From: Fasciola hepatica
Taxonomy: Eukaryota; Platyhelminthes; Trematoda; Plagiorchiida; Fasciolidae
Assembly: GCA_948099385.1 (NCBI GenBank)
Contig: CANUEZ040000105.1
Span: forward strand, 2,553,001 to 2,617,000
Length of the DNA: 64,000 nucleotides
Direction: 5' to 3'
Part shown: positions 54,445-64,000 of the stretch, one piece after another
Position numbering within the stretch: the stretch's first letter is position 1
How the letters are laid out: the number at the start of each line of letters is the position of its first letter
Position numbers and translations under genes: made by a program
The notes under the pieces: model-generated
What the model was told of the DNA's origin: nothing
The model's database searches: none
Seen by the model: only the letters and a program-made list of their open reading frames with translations

Positions 54445-54672
54445 TTAGCACAGGTGACCTCTTATGCTGCGTTCCCACTTGATATGCTGTCACGCGTTCT
54501 ATTCCCCCTCATACTACTGAATCGGTCGATCGAGTCACATGATATCGACATGCATTCCGTTCCGTTCGGTTACGTTCGATACTGTTCATACAAGTTGTTC
54601 TCCGTTGTATCCCGATTCCTGTTCAAGATGGATCAAGTGGTATGTATGGTGCTTAAGTAGTAAACGTTGGGT

Positions 54673-54744
54673 GCGAAGCTGGTGTAATGGTTATCATGGT
54701 TGCCTTCCAAGCAATCGATCCGGGTTCGATTCCCGGGCTTCGCA
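54673..54744 (+). tRNA. trnG-UCC: tRNA-Gly (TCC), unit 37
   Basis: Consensus copy; TTTT at 54747-54750. Confidence 0.96.
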
Positions 54745-55218
54745 CATTTTGCCCAAAAACAACACTTAAACTGAGCGAGCATGACCGGCACAACATACAC
54801 AACAAGTAGCAAATGCGCGCATGGCAAAATCAAATCTAATAAATCCAAACGACCAAGATGGCTCGAACATGTGTTATGCACGTCGATCGACCGTCTCCCT
54901 TTTCGTACGTTGTACTCGAAGACAGTTAGAGGTTGGAGGGTAGGTCGAAGTGGTCAGTAAATGACATGACAAAATGGTATGAGAATCTTGACCAATGGAC
55001 TCGGCCAAGTAGGACGTGTGAGACTTCCGAGTTCGGGTGCAGAGAGACTCGCCTACCAGGTGATTGGATGTAGTAATTGTGAAGCCAGATACATTCATTT
55101 CATTCATTTATTCATCCAATCATTTAGATAGTGAACTGACTGTGTGACATTTGCCTGGCTGTCTTTCATGATCATAGTTGCACATTTGGTGTGGTCGAAC
55201 GCGCTAAGATGATGACAC

Positions 55219-55289
55219 TTCCGCACCGGGAATCGAACCCTGGTCGCCTGGGTCACAGCCAGCACTCCTAACCAATAGACCACGCCCGA
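55219..55289 (-). pseudogene. tRNA-derived element (GTG), unit 37
   Basis: G50 and A70 alleles. Confidence 0.75.
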
Positions 55290-55680
55290 ATAGTCCAATC
55301 ATAATCACTCACCATACAACAACCATAGACATGCGATGCCCGAATAAATAGGAAGAACAACACGAGCAAGACATTTCTCATTAATAGGTTGTTTATTTCC
55401 ACGACCTCGTTCGGACATCGACAAAATTAACCATATATATTACAAACATGCTTCTTTGCACGAAGCCTGTTTTGTTCACTCGAAGACAATCATTATCAGA
55501 CGGAAGAGCAGTCGTGTGGTTTGCATTTCGTCCTTTACCTCAATGTGTTTGCAGTGTTGAAAATAGCGGCCTTCGTTGATCCACAATTGTCCATAATTCC
55601 GTTTTCAGCACTCAACTATTTACCAAGTAGTATATACACACCACAACACTACTGCTAATACTACCACTACCACTACCACC

Positions 55681-55714
<34 letters not shown>

Positions 55715-55913
55715 ATACTGCTACTACAAATAATACTATTACTACTACAAATACTACTACTAGTACTACTACTACTACAATTATTAGTACCACTATTACT
55801 ACTACTAATACTAATACTACCACCATTAATATTACTAACACTACTACTAAAAATACTACTTCTACTACTTCTATTACTAACAATACCACTAATAATACTA
55901 CTACGACACTACA

Positions 55914-55956
<43 letters not shown>

Positions 55957-56184
55957 TTAGCACAGGTGACCTCTTATGCTGCGTTCCCACTTGATATGCT
56001 GTCACGCGTTCTATTCCCCCTCATACTACTGAATCGGTCGATCGAGTCACATGATATCGACATGCATTCCGTTCCGTTCGGTTCCGTTCGATACTGTTCA
56101 TACAAGTTGTTCTCCGTTGTATCCCGATTCCTGTTCAAGATGGATCAAGTGGTATGTATGGTGCTTAGGTAGTAAACGTTGGGT

Positions 56185-56256
56185 GCGAAGCTGGTGTAAT
56201 GGTTATCCTGGTTGCCTTCCAAGCAATCGATCCGGGTTCGATTCCCGGGCTTCGCA
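56185..56256 (+). tRNA. trnG-UCC: tRNA-Gly (TCC), unit 38, D-stem variant
   Basis: A24 to C at 56208 breaks the 11-24 pair, leaving a D stem with one Watson-Crick and one wobble pair. TTTT at 56259-56262. Function is doubtful. Confidence 0.85.
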
Positions 56257-56730
56257 CATTTTGCCCAAAAACAACACTTAAACTGAGCGAGCATGACCGG
56301 CACAACATACACAACAAGTAGCAAATGCGCGCATGGCAAAATCAAATCTAATAAATCCAAACGACCAAGATGGCTCGAACATGTGTTATGCACGTCGATC
56401 GACCGTCTCCCTTTTCGTACGTTGTACTCGAAGACAGTTAGAGGTTGGAGGGTAGGTCGAAGTGGTCAGTAAATGACATGACAAAATGGTATGAGAATCT
56501 TGACCAATGGACTCGGCCAAGTAGGACGTGTGAGACTTCCGAGTTCGGGTGCAGAGAGACTCGCCTACCAGGTGATTGGATGTAGTAATTGTGAAGCCAG
56601 ATACATTCATTTCATTCATTTATTCATCCAATCATTTAGATAGTGAACTGACTGTGTGACATTTGCCTGGCTGTCTTTCATGATCATAGTTGCACATTTG
56701 GTGTGGTCGAACGCGCTAAGATGATGACAC

Positions 56731-56801
56731 TTCCGCACCGGGAATCGAACCCTGGTCGCCTGGGTCACAGCCAGCACTCCTAACCAATAGACCACGCCCG
56801 A
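56731..56801 (-). pseudogene. tRNA-derived element (GTG), unit 38
   Basis: G50 and A70 alleles. Confidence 0.75.
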
Positions 56802-57192
56802 ATAGTCCAATCATAATCACTCACCATACAACAACCATAGACATGCGATGCCCGAATAAATAGGAAGAACAACACGAGCAAGACATTTCTCATTAATAGG
56901 TTGTTTATTTCCACGACCTCGTTCGGACATCGACAAAATTAACCATATATATTACAAACATGCTTCTTTGCACGAAGCCTGTTTTGTTCACTCGAAGACA
57001 ATCATTAGCAGACGGAAGAGCAGTCGTGTGGTTTGCATTTCGTCCTTTACCTCAATGTGTTTGCAGTGTTGAAAATAGCGGCCTTCGTTGATCCACAATT
57101 GTCCATAATTCCGTTTTCAGCACTCAACTATTTACCAAGTAGTATATACACACCACAACACTACTGCTAATACTACCACTACCACTACCACC

Positions 57193-57226
<34 letters not shown>

Positions 57227-57428
57227 ATACTGCTACTACAAATAATACTATTACTACTACAAATACTACTACTAGTACTACTACTACTACAATTATTAGT
57301 ACCACTATTACTACTACTAATACTAATACTACCACCATTAATATTACTAACACTACTACTAAAAATACTACTTCTACTACTTCTATTACTAACAATACCA
57401 CTAATAATACTACTACGACACTACTACA

Positions 57429-57471
<43 letters not shown>

Positions 57472-57699
57472 TTAGCACAGGTGACCTCTTATGCTGCGTT
57501 CCCACTTGATATGCTGTCACGCGTTCTATTCCCCCTCATACTACTGAATCGGTCGATCGAGTCACATGATATCGACATGCATTCCGTTCCGTTCGGTTAC
57601 GTTCGATACTGTTCATACAAGTTGTTCTCCGTTGTATCCCGATTCCTGTTCAAGATGGATCAAGTGGTATGTATGGTGCTTAGGTAGTAAACGTTGGGT

Positions 57700-57771
57700 G
57701 CGAAGCTGGTGTAATGGTTATCATGGTTGCCTTCCAAGCAATCGATCCGGGTTCGATTCCCGGGCTTCGCA
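57700..57771 (+). tRNA. trnG-UCC: tRNA-Gly (TCC), unit 39
   Basis: Consensus copy; TTTT at 57774-57777. Confidence 0.96.
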
Positions 57772-58245
57772 CATTTTGCCCAAAAACAACACTTAAACTG
57801 AGCGAGCATGACCGGCACAACATACACAACAAGTAGCAAATGCGCGCATGGCAAAATCAAATCTAATAAATCCAAACGACCAAGATGGCTCGAACATGTG
57901 TTATGCACGTCGATCGACCGTCTCCCTTTTCGTACGTTGTACTCGAAGACAGTTAGAGGTTGGAGGGTAGGTCGAAGTGGTCAGTAAATGACATGACAAA
58001 ATGGTATGAGAATCTTGACCAATGGACTCGGCCAAGTAGGACGTGTGAGACTTCCGAGTTCGGGTGCAGAGAGACTCGCCTACCAGGTGATTGGATGTAG
58101 TAATTGTGAAGCCAGATAAATTCATTTCATTCATTTATTCATCCAATCATTTAGATAGTGAACTGACTGTGTGACATTTGCCTGGCTGTCTTTCATGATC
58201 ATAGTTGCACATTTGGTGTGGTCGAACGCGCTAAGATGATGACAC

Positions 58246-58316
58246 TGCCGCACCGGGAATCGAACCCTGGTCGCCTGGGTCACAGCCAGCACTCCTAACC
58301 AATAGACCACGCCCGA
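58246..58316 (-). pseudogene. tRNA-derived element (GTG), unit 39
   Basis: G50 allele, otherwise consensus. Confidence 0.75.
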
Positions 58317-58707
58317 ATAGTCCAATCATAATCACTCACCATACAACAACCATAGACATGCGATGCCCGAATAAATAGGAAGAACAACACGAGCAAGACA
58401 TTTCTCATTAATAGGTTGTTTATTTCCACGACCTCGTTCGGACATCGACAAAATTAACCATATATATTACAAACATGCTTCTTTGCACGACGCCTGTTTT
58501 GTTCACTCGAAAACAATCATTAGCAGACGGAAGAGCAGTCGTGTGGTTTGCATTTCGTCCTTTACCTCAATGTGTTTGCAGTGTTAAAAATAGCGGCCTT
58601 CGTTGATCCAAAATTGTCCATAATTCCGTTTTCAGCACTCAACTATTTACCAAGTAGTATATACACACCACAACACTACTGCTAATACTACCACTACCAC
58701 TACCACC

Positions 58708-58741
<34 letters not shown>

Positions 58742-58943
58742 ATACTGCTACTACAAATACTACTATTACTACTACAAATACTACTACTAGTACTACTACT
58801 ACTACAAGTATTAGTACCACTATTACTACTACTAATACTAATACTACCACCATTAATATTACTAACACTACTACTAAAAATACTACTTCTACTACTTCTA
58901 TTACTAACAATACCACTAATAATACTACTACGACACTACTACA

Positions 58944-58989
<46 letters not shown>

Positions 58990-59217
58990 TTAGCACAGGT
59001 GACCTCTTATGCTGCGTTCCCACTTGATATGCTGTCACGCGTTCTATTCCCCCTCATACTACTGAATCGGTCGATCGAGTCACATGATATCGACATGCAT
59101 TCCGTTCCGTTCGGTTCCGTTCGATACTGTTCATACAAGTTGTTCTCCGTTGTATCCCGATTCCTGTTCAAGATGGATCAAGTGGTATGTATGGTGCTTA
59201 GGTAGTAAACGTTGGGT

Positions 59218-59289
59218 GCGAAGCTGGTGTAATGGTTATCATGGTTGCCTTCCAAGCAATCGATCCGGGTTCGATTCCCGGGCTTCGCA
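59218..59289 (+). tRNA. trnG-UCC: tRNA-Gly (TCC), unit 40
   Basis: Consensus copy; TTTT at 59292-59295. Confidence 0.96.
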
Positions 59290-59763
59290 CATTTTGCCCA
59301 AAAACAACACTTAAACTGAGCGAGCATGACCGGCACAACATACACAACAAGTAGCAAATGCGCGCATGGCAAAATCAAATCTAATAAATCCAAACGACCA
59401 AGATGGCTCGAACATGTGTTATGCACGTCGATCGACCGTCTCCCTTTTCGTACGTTGTACTCGAAGACAGTTAGAGGTTGGAGGGTAGGTCGAAGTGGTC
59501 AGTAAATGACATGACAAAATGGTATGAGAATCTTGACCAATGGACTCGGCCAAGTAGGACGTGTGAGACTTCCGAGTTCGGGTGCAGAGAGACTCGCCTA
59601 CCAGGTGATTGGATGTAGTAATTGTGAAGCCAGATAAATTCATTTCATTCATTTATTCATCCAATCATTTAGATAGTGAACTGACTGTGTGACATTTGCC
59701 TGGCTGTCTTTCATGATCATAGTTGCACATTTGGTGTGGTCGAACGCGCTAAGATGATGACAC

Positions 59764-59834
59764 TGCCGCACCGGGAATCGAACCCTGGTCGCCTGGGTCA
59801 CAGCCAGCACTCCTAACCAATAGACCACGCCCGA
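59764..59834 (-). pseudogene. tRNA-derived element (GTG), unit 40
   Basis: G50 allele, otherwise consensus. Confidence 0.75.
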
Positions 59835-60225
59835 ATAGTCCAATCATAATCACTCACCATACAACAACCATAGACATGCGATGCCCGAATAAATAGGAAG
59901 AACAACACGAGCAAGACATTTCTCATTAATAGGTTGTTTATTTCCACGACCTCGTTCGGACATCGACAAAATTAACCATATATATTACAAACATGCTTCT
60001 TTGCACGACGCCTGTTTTGTTCACTCGAAAACAATCATTAGCAGACGGAAGAGCAGTCGTGTGGTTTGCATTTCGTCCTTTACCTCAATGTGTTTGCAGT
60101 GTTAAAAATAGCGGCCTTCGTTGATCCAAAATTGTCCATAATTCCGTTTTCAGCACTCAACTATTTACCAAGTAGTATATACACACCACAACACTACTGC
60201 TAATACTACCACTACCACTACCACC

Positions 60226-60259
<34 letters not shown>

Positions 60260-60456
60260 ATACTGCTACTACAAATAATACTATTACTACTACAAATACT
60301 ACTACTAGTACTACTACTACTACAATTATTAGTACCACTATTACTACTACTAATACTAATACTACCACCATTAATATTACTAACACTACTACTAAAAATA
60401 CTACTTCTACGACTTCTATTAATAACAATACCACTAATAATACTACCACGACACTA

Positions 60457-60510
<54 letters not shown>

Positions 60511-60738
60511 TTAGCACAGGTGACCTCTTATGCTGCGTTCCCACTTGATATGCTGTCACGCGTTCTTTTCCCCCTCATACTACTGAATCGGTCGATCGAG
60601 TCACATGATATCGACATGCATTCCGTTCCGTTCGGTTACGTTCGATACTGTTCATACAAGTTGTTCTCCGTTGTATCCCGATTCCTGTTCAAGATGGATC
60701 AAGTGGTATGTATGGTGCTTAGGTAGTAAACGTTGGGT

Positions 60739-60810
60739 GCGAAGCTGGTGTAATGGTTATCATGGTTGCCTTCCAAGCAATCGATCCGGTTTCGATTCCC
60801 GGGCTTATCA
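60739..60810 (+). pseudogene. tRNA-Gly (TCC) pseudogene, unit 41
   Basis: There are three changes against the consensus. G52 to T at 60790 breaks the T-stem pair next to the loop. C69 to A and G70 to T at 60807-60808 break acceptor pairs 2-70 and 3-69. The B box becomes GTTTCGATTCC. The anticodon and a TTTT at 60813-60816 remain. It is the only copy with damage in two stems and is probably inactive. Confidence 0.85.
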
Positions 60811-61284
60811 CATTTTGCCCAAAAACAACACTTAAACTGAGCGAGCATGACCGGCACAACATACACAACAAGTAGCAAATGCGCGCATGGCAAAATCAAA
60901 TCTAATAAATCCAAACGACCAAGATGGCTCGAACATGTGTTATGCACGTCGATCGACCGTCTCCCTTTTCGTACGTTGTACTCGAAGACAGTTAGAGGTT
61001 GGAGGGTAGGTCGAAGTGGTCAGTAAATGACATGACAAAATGGTATGAGAATCTTGACCAATGGACTCGGCCAAGTAGGACGTGTGAGACTTCCGAGTTC
61101 GGGTGCAGAGAGACTCGCCTACCAGGTGATTGGATGTAGTAATTGTGAAGCCAGATAAATTCATTTCATTCATTTATTCATCCAATCATTTAGATAGTGA
61201 ACTGACTGTGTGACATTTGCCTGGCTGTCTTTCATGATCATAGTTGCACATTTGGTGTGGTCGAACGCGCTAAGATGATGACAC

Positions 61285-61355
61285 TTCCGCACCGGGAATC
61301 GAACCCTGGTCGCCTGGGTCACAGCCAGCACTCCTAACCAATAGACCACGCCCGA
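61285..61355 (-). pseudogene. tRNA-derived element (GTG), unit 41
   Basis: G50 and A70 alleles. Confidence 0.75.
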
Positions 61356-61977
61356 ATAGTCCAATCATAATCACTCACCATACAACAACCATAGACATGC
61401 AATGCCCGAATAAATAGGAAGAACAACACGAGCAAGACATTTCTCATTAATAGGTTGTTTATTTCCACGACCTCGTTCGGACATCGACAAAATTAACCAT
61501 ATATATTACAAACATGCTTCTTTGCACGACGCCTGTTTTGTTCACTCGAAAACAATCATTAGCAGACGGAAGAGCAGTCGTGTGGTTTGCATTTCGTCCT
61601 TTACCTCAATGTGTTTGCAGTGTTAAAAATAGCGGCCTTCGTTGATCCACAATTGTCCATAATTCCGTTTTCAGCACTCAACTATTTACCAAGTAGTATA
61701 TACACACCACAACACTACTGCTAATACTACCACTACCACTACCACCACCACCACCACTACTACTACAACTACAACTACTAATACTGCTACTACAAATAAT
61801 ACTATTACTACTACAAATACTACTACTAGTACTACTACTACTACAATTATTAGTACCACTATTACTACTACTAATACTAATACTACCACCATTAATATTA
61901 CTAACACTACTACTAAAAATACTACTTCTACTACTTCTATTAATAACAATACCACTAATAATACTACCACGACACTA

Positions 61978-62022
<45 letters not shown>

Positions 62023-62250
62023 TTAGCACAGGTGACCTCTTATGCTGCGTTCCCACTTGATATGCTGTCACGCGTTCTATTCCCCCTCATACTACTGAAT
62101 CGGTCGATCGAGTCACATGATATCGACATGCATTCCGTTCCGTTCGGTTCCGTTCGATACTGTTCATACAAGTTGTTCTCCGTTGTATCCCGATTCCTGT
62201 TCAAGATGGATCAAGTGGTATGTATGGTGCTTAGGTAGTAAACGTTGGGT

Positions 62251-62322
62251 GCGAAGCTGGTGTAATGGTTATCATGGTTGCCTTCCAAGCAATCGATCCG
62301 GGTTCGATTCCCGGGCTTCGCA
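62251..62322 (+). tRNA. trnG-UCC: tRNA-Gly (TCC), unit 42
   Basis: Consensus copy in the last unit of the array; TTTT at 62325-62328, followed by an eight-A run. Confidence 0.96.
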
Positions 62323-62799
62323 CATTTTGCCCAAAAAAAACAACACTTAAACTGAGCGAGCATGACCGGCACAACATACACAACAAGTAGCAAATGCGCG
62401 CATGGCAAAATCAAATCTAATAAATCCAAACGACCAAGATGGCTCGAACATGTGTTATGCACGTCGATCGACCGTCTCCCTTTTCGTACGTTGTACTCGA
62501 AGACAGTTAGAGGTTGGAGGGTAGGTCGAAGTGGTCAGTAAATGACATGACAAAATGGTATGAGAATCTTGACCAATGGACTCGGCCAAGTAGGACGTGT
62601 GAGACTTCCGAGTTCGGGTGCAGAGAGACTCGCCTACCAGGTGATTGGATGTAGTAATTGTGAAGCCAGATAAATTCATTTCATTCGTTTATTCATCCAA
62701 TCATTTAGATAGTGAACTGACTGTGTGACATTTGCCTGGCTGTCTTTCATGATCATAGTTGCACATTTGGTGTGGTCGAACGCGCTAAGATGATGACAC

Positions 62800-62870
62800 T
62801 GCCGCACCGGGAATCGAACCCTGGTCGCCTGGGTCACAGCCAGCACTCCTAACCAATAGACCACGCCCGA
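62800..62870 (-). pseudogene. tRNA-derived element (GTG), unit 42
   Basis: G50 allele; upstream flank shares the unit 34 variant block. Confidence 0.75.
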
Positions 62871-63281
62871 ATAGTCTAGTCATAATCACTCACCATACAA
62901 CAACCATAGACACGCAATGCCCGAATAAATAGGAAGAACAACACGAGCAAGACATTTCTCATTAATAGGTTGTTTATTTCCACGACCTCGTTCGGACATC
63001 GACAAAATTAACCATATATATTACAAACATGCTTCTTTGCACGACGCCTGTTTTGTTCACTCGAAGACAATCATTAGCAGACGGAAGAGCAGTCGTGTGG
63101 TTTGCATTTCGTCCTTTACCTCAATGTGTTTGCAGTGTTGAAAATAGCGGCCTTCGTTGATCCACAATTGTCCATAATTCCGTCTTCAGCACTCAACTAT
63201 TTACCAAGTAGTATATACACACCACAACACTACTGCTAATACTAACACTACCACTACCACCACCACTACTCCTACTTTTTT

Positions 63282-63567
63282 AATCCAGGAGGCGTGCCTT
63301 CGTGAATAGGTCGTTTATTGACATCAACGTGTTCGGACATTGACAAAACAAGACAAACGTTACAAACATCCTCATTTGCCAAGTGGCTGTCCTGTTCACT
63401 TGAAAACAGTCATCGTCCAACGGAGGAGCGGTCAGGTGGTTTGCAGATCGTCGCTTACCTTATTGCGCCTGGATTGCTGAACTTAGCTGTGTTCGTTAAT
63501 CCACAATTGTCCATAGGTCTGTCTTCAGCAATCAACTACCTAATAAGTAGTATATACACTCACAACA
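63282..63567 (-). mobile_element. LTR of a minus-strand LTR retrotransposon, truncated, at array edge
   Basis: On the minus strand the segment opens with TGTTGTGAGTGTATATAC directly after a polypurine tract, the standard arrangement at a 3' LTR. AATAAA lies at complement 63314-63319, and 32 bp later comes a run of six A's (complement 63276-63281), after which the triplet tract of array unit 42 begins. It is alignable over 63305-63567 with the LTR-like module inside each array unit but clearly more diverged from those modules than they are from each other. The U5 side seems to be missing. Assignment to a named family cannot be made by eye. Confidence 0.65.
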
Positions 63568-64000
63568 CTCCTCCCCCCTGACAAAATAAAGATACTCCAT
63601 ATCCAGAGGACTGCCTTCAAGTCTTTCTCTATTCCGAGGTTCATACCTCCAACCCCGGTTCGTGGCGGTGTTGTCATCAACCCCACAACTCCTCCGGAGG
63701 TGTGCTTCTTCAGGTGAATAATCCGCATAGAATGAAACCTTGTGCTGAGGCGACTTCCACGATCAGTACCCACCTTTAGCGTGCCCCAGGCTGCTTGGCT
63801 GTCGTGGGAGATTACCACGAAATAGTGCAAAGCTGCTTCCTTTCCTAGTGGGACCGCGCGTTGTGTCATTTGAACGTGATCCAGAACCGAGTGTTTAACT
63901 GTCTTGATTTGAACGGCATCATATTCGGCTTCCTCCTTCGGCAGATTCTCTGGAGCACACGCAACTTCTCTTGCAGTCTTCGGGCTAAACTCATTTTGGT
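63540..64000 (-). CDS. Partial ORF, probable 3' end of a retroelement polyprotein
   Basis: A minus-strand frame is open from the window edge to a TAG at 63540-63542, about 152 codons, with no start inside the window that needs to be the real one (the first in-frame ATG is at 63869). I do not recognise a domain: no zinc knuckle, protease, reverse transcriptase or integrase motif is visible, and the stretch is basic and mixed in composition. Its last codons run through the polypurine tract and into the LTR, so genuine coding sequence probably ends before 63580 or the reading frame has decayed. Position just upstream of polypurine tract and LTR suggests the C-terminal part of a retrotransposon ORF. 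The upstream portion lies outside the window. Confidence 0.35.
   Translation of the reverse strand, partial: QNEFSPKTAREVACAPENLPKEEAEYDAVQIKTVKHSVLDHVQMTQRAVPLGKEAALHYFVVISHDSQAAWGTLKVGTDRGSRLSTRFHSMRIIHLKKHTSGGVVGLMTTPPRTGVGGMNLGIEKDLKAVLWIWSIFILSGGRSVVSVYTTY
63568..63579 (-). other. Polypurine tract next to LTR
   Basis: The minus strand reads AGGGGGGAGGAG immediately before the TG of the LTR. In LTR retrotransposons this tract primes plus-strand DNA synthesis and lies directly upstream of the 3' LTR, so its exact abutment supports both the LTR call and its orientation. Confidence 0.65.

Larger units (their letters stand above)
1..63281. repeat. Tandem array of about 42 composite ~1.5 kb units
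   Basis: One unit repeats head to tail with near-identical sequence. I use the GTGACCTC block just right of each triplet tract as unit anchor; anchors 1-42 are at 261, 1732, 3241, 4753, 6250, 7759, 9265, 10788, 12291, 13788, 15303, 16806, 18318, 19821, 21336, 22845, 24357, 25866, 27372, 28884, 30372, 31890, 33393, 34884, 36387, 37881, 39370, 40862, 42377, 43904, 45431, 46940, 48431, 49967, 51424, 52939, 54454, 55966, 57481, 58999, 60520 and 62032. Spacing is 1457-1536 bp. Each unit contains a plus-strand tRNA-Gly(TCC), a minus-strand tRNA-derived element, a minus-strand LTR-like module and a CTA-triplet tract. The left end is inside a triplet tract, so the array continues outside the window. 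The right end breaks within the triplet tract of unit 42. Low divergence between units indicates recent or continuing homogenisation. Confidence 0.97.

Noticed and set aside
1..63281. CRISPR array or bacterial mobile element
   Set aside because: The repeats are 1.5 kb and nearly identical with no unique spacers, and the window has eukaryotic Pol III genes and LTR features.
1..63281. Ribosomal RNA, 5S RNA, spliced-leader RNA or snRNA genes in the unit
   Set aside because: I looked for 5S-like internal control regions, Sm-type sites and a spliced-leader sequence by eye on both strands and found none.
1..63281. Hammerhead ribozyme of the kind found in schistosome satellites
   Set aside because: No CTGATGA core followed at suitable distance by GAAA was found on either strand; CTGATAATG near 1300 lacks the required bases.
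1..63281. Entamoeba-type tRNA array
   Set aside because: The organisation is similar (tRNA plus short tandem repeats), but the base composition is not strongly AT-rich and the unit contains LTR retrotransposon sequence, so that origin is unlikely.
63318..63581. An 87-codon plus-strand ORF in the right flank
   Set aside because: It lies antisense across the LTR and polypurine tract and shows no domain features.

Overview
The window is almost entirely one head-to-tail tandem array. About 42 copies of a roughly 1.5 kb unit run from base 1 (inside a copy, so the left edge is open) to about 63281, followed by about 700 bp of non-array flank that looks like the 3' end of an LTR retrotransposon on the minus strand. 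There is no convincing host protein-coding gene. The short ORFs repeated 42 times are explained by recent amplification and simple-sequence translation. Internal Pol III promoters, an LTR with polypurine tract and long microsatellites point to a eukaryotic nuclear genome. The LTR style, the tRNA-derived element and the overall texture remind me of a trematode, possibly a schistosome. That placement is recollection, not something the window proves.

Each unit, read left to right, holds: (1) about 220 bp of unique leader with short TTCCG-type repeats; (2) a plus-strand tRNA-Gly gene with anticodon TCC, a complete cloverleaf and in most copies a TTTT terminator; (3) about 230 bp with nothing recognisable; (4) about 250 bp ending in ATTC-rich simple sequence that is the tail side of (5), a minus-strand tRNA-derived element with intact A and B boxes, a tRNA-Glu-like body, a GTG anticodon and a broken acceptor stem; (6) about 270-360 bp of minus-strand LTR-like sequence with an AATAAA signal; and (7) a 250-335 bp imperfect CTA-triplet tract. 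Neighbouring tRNA-Gly genes lie 1457-1536 bp apart. Most of that difference is triplet-tract length; small A-run differences add 2-3 bp in four units.

By eye, 31 of the 42 tRNA-Gly genes match one consensus. Five more carry mild changes (20, 23, 25, 35, 36), five have one stem mismatch (1, 7, 8, 31, 38), and copy 41 is clearly damaged. Units 3 and 4 have lost the four-T terminator. Diagnostic variants are shared in alternating units (10/12/14/16/18; 23/25 against 24/26; 37/39/41), so parts of the array have a dimeric higher-order structure from unequal exchange or conversion.

The right flank (63282-64000) carries a diverged relative of the LTR-like module found in every unit. It is preceded on the minus strand by a polypurine tract and an ORF that runs off the window. 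This links the origin of the satellite unit to an LTR retrotransposon. The most noteworthy content is the composite satellite itself: a functional-looking tRNA gene, a SINE-like element, an LTR fragment and a microsatellite amplified together.
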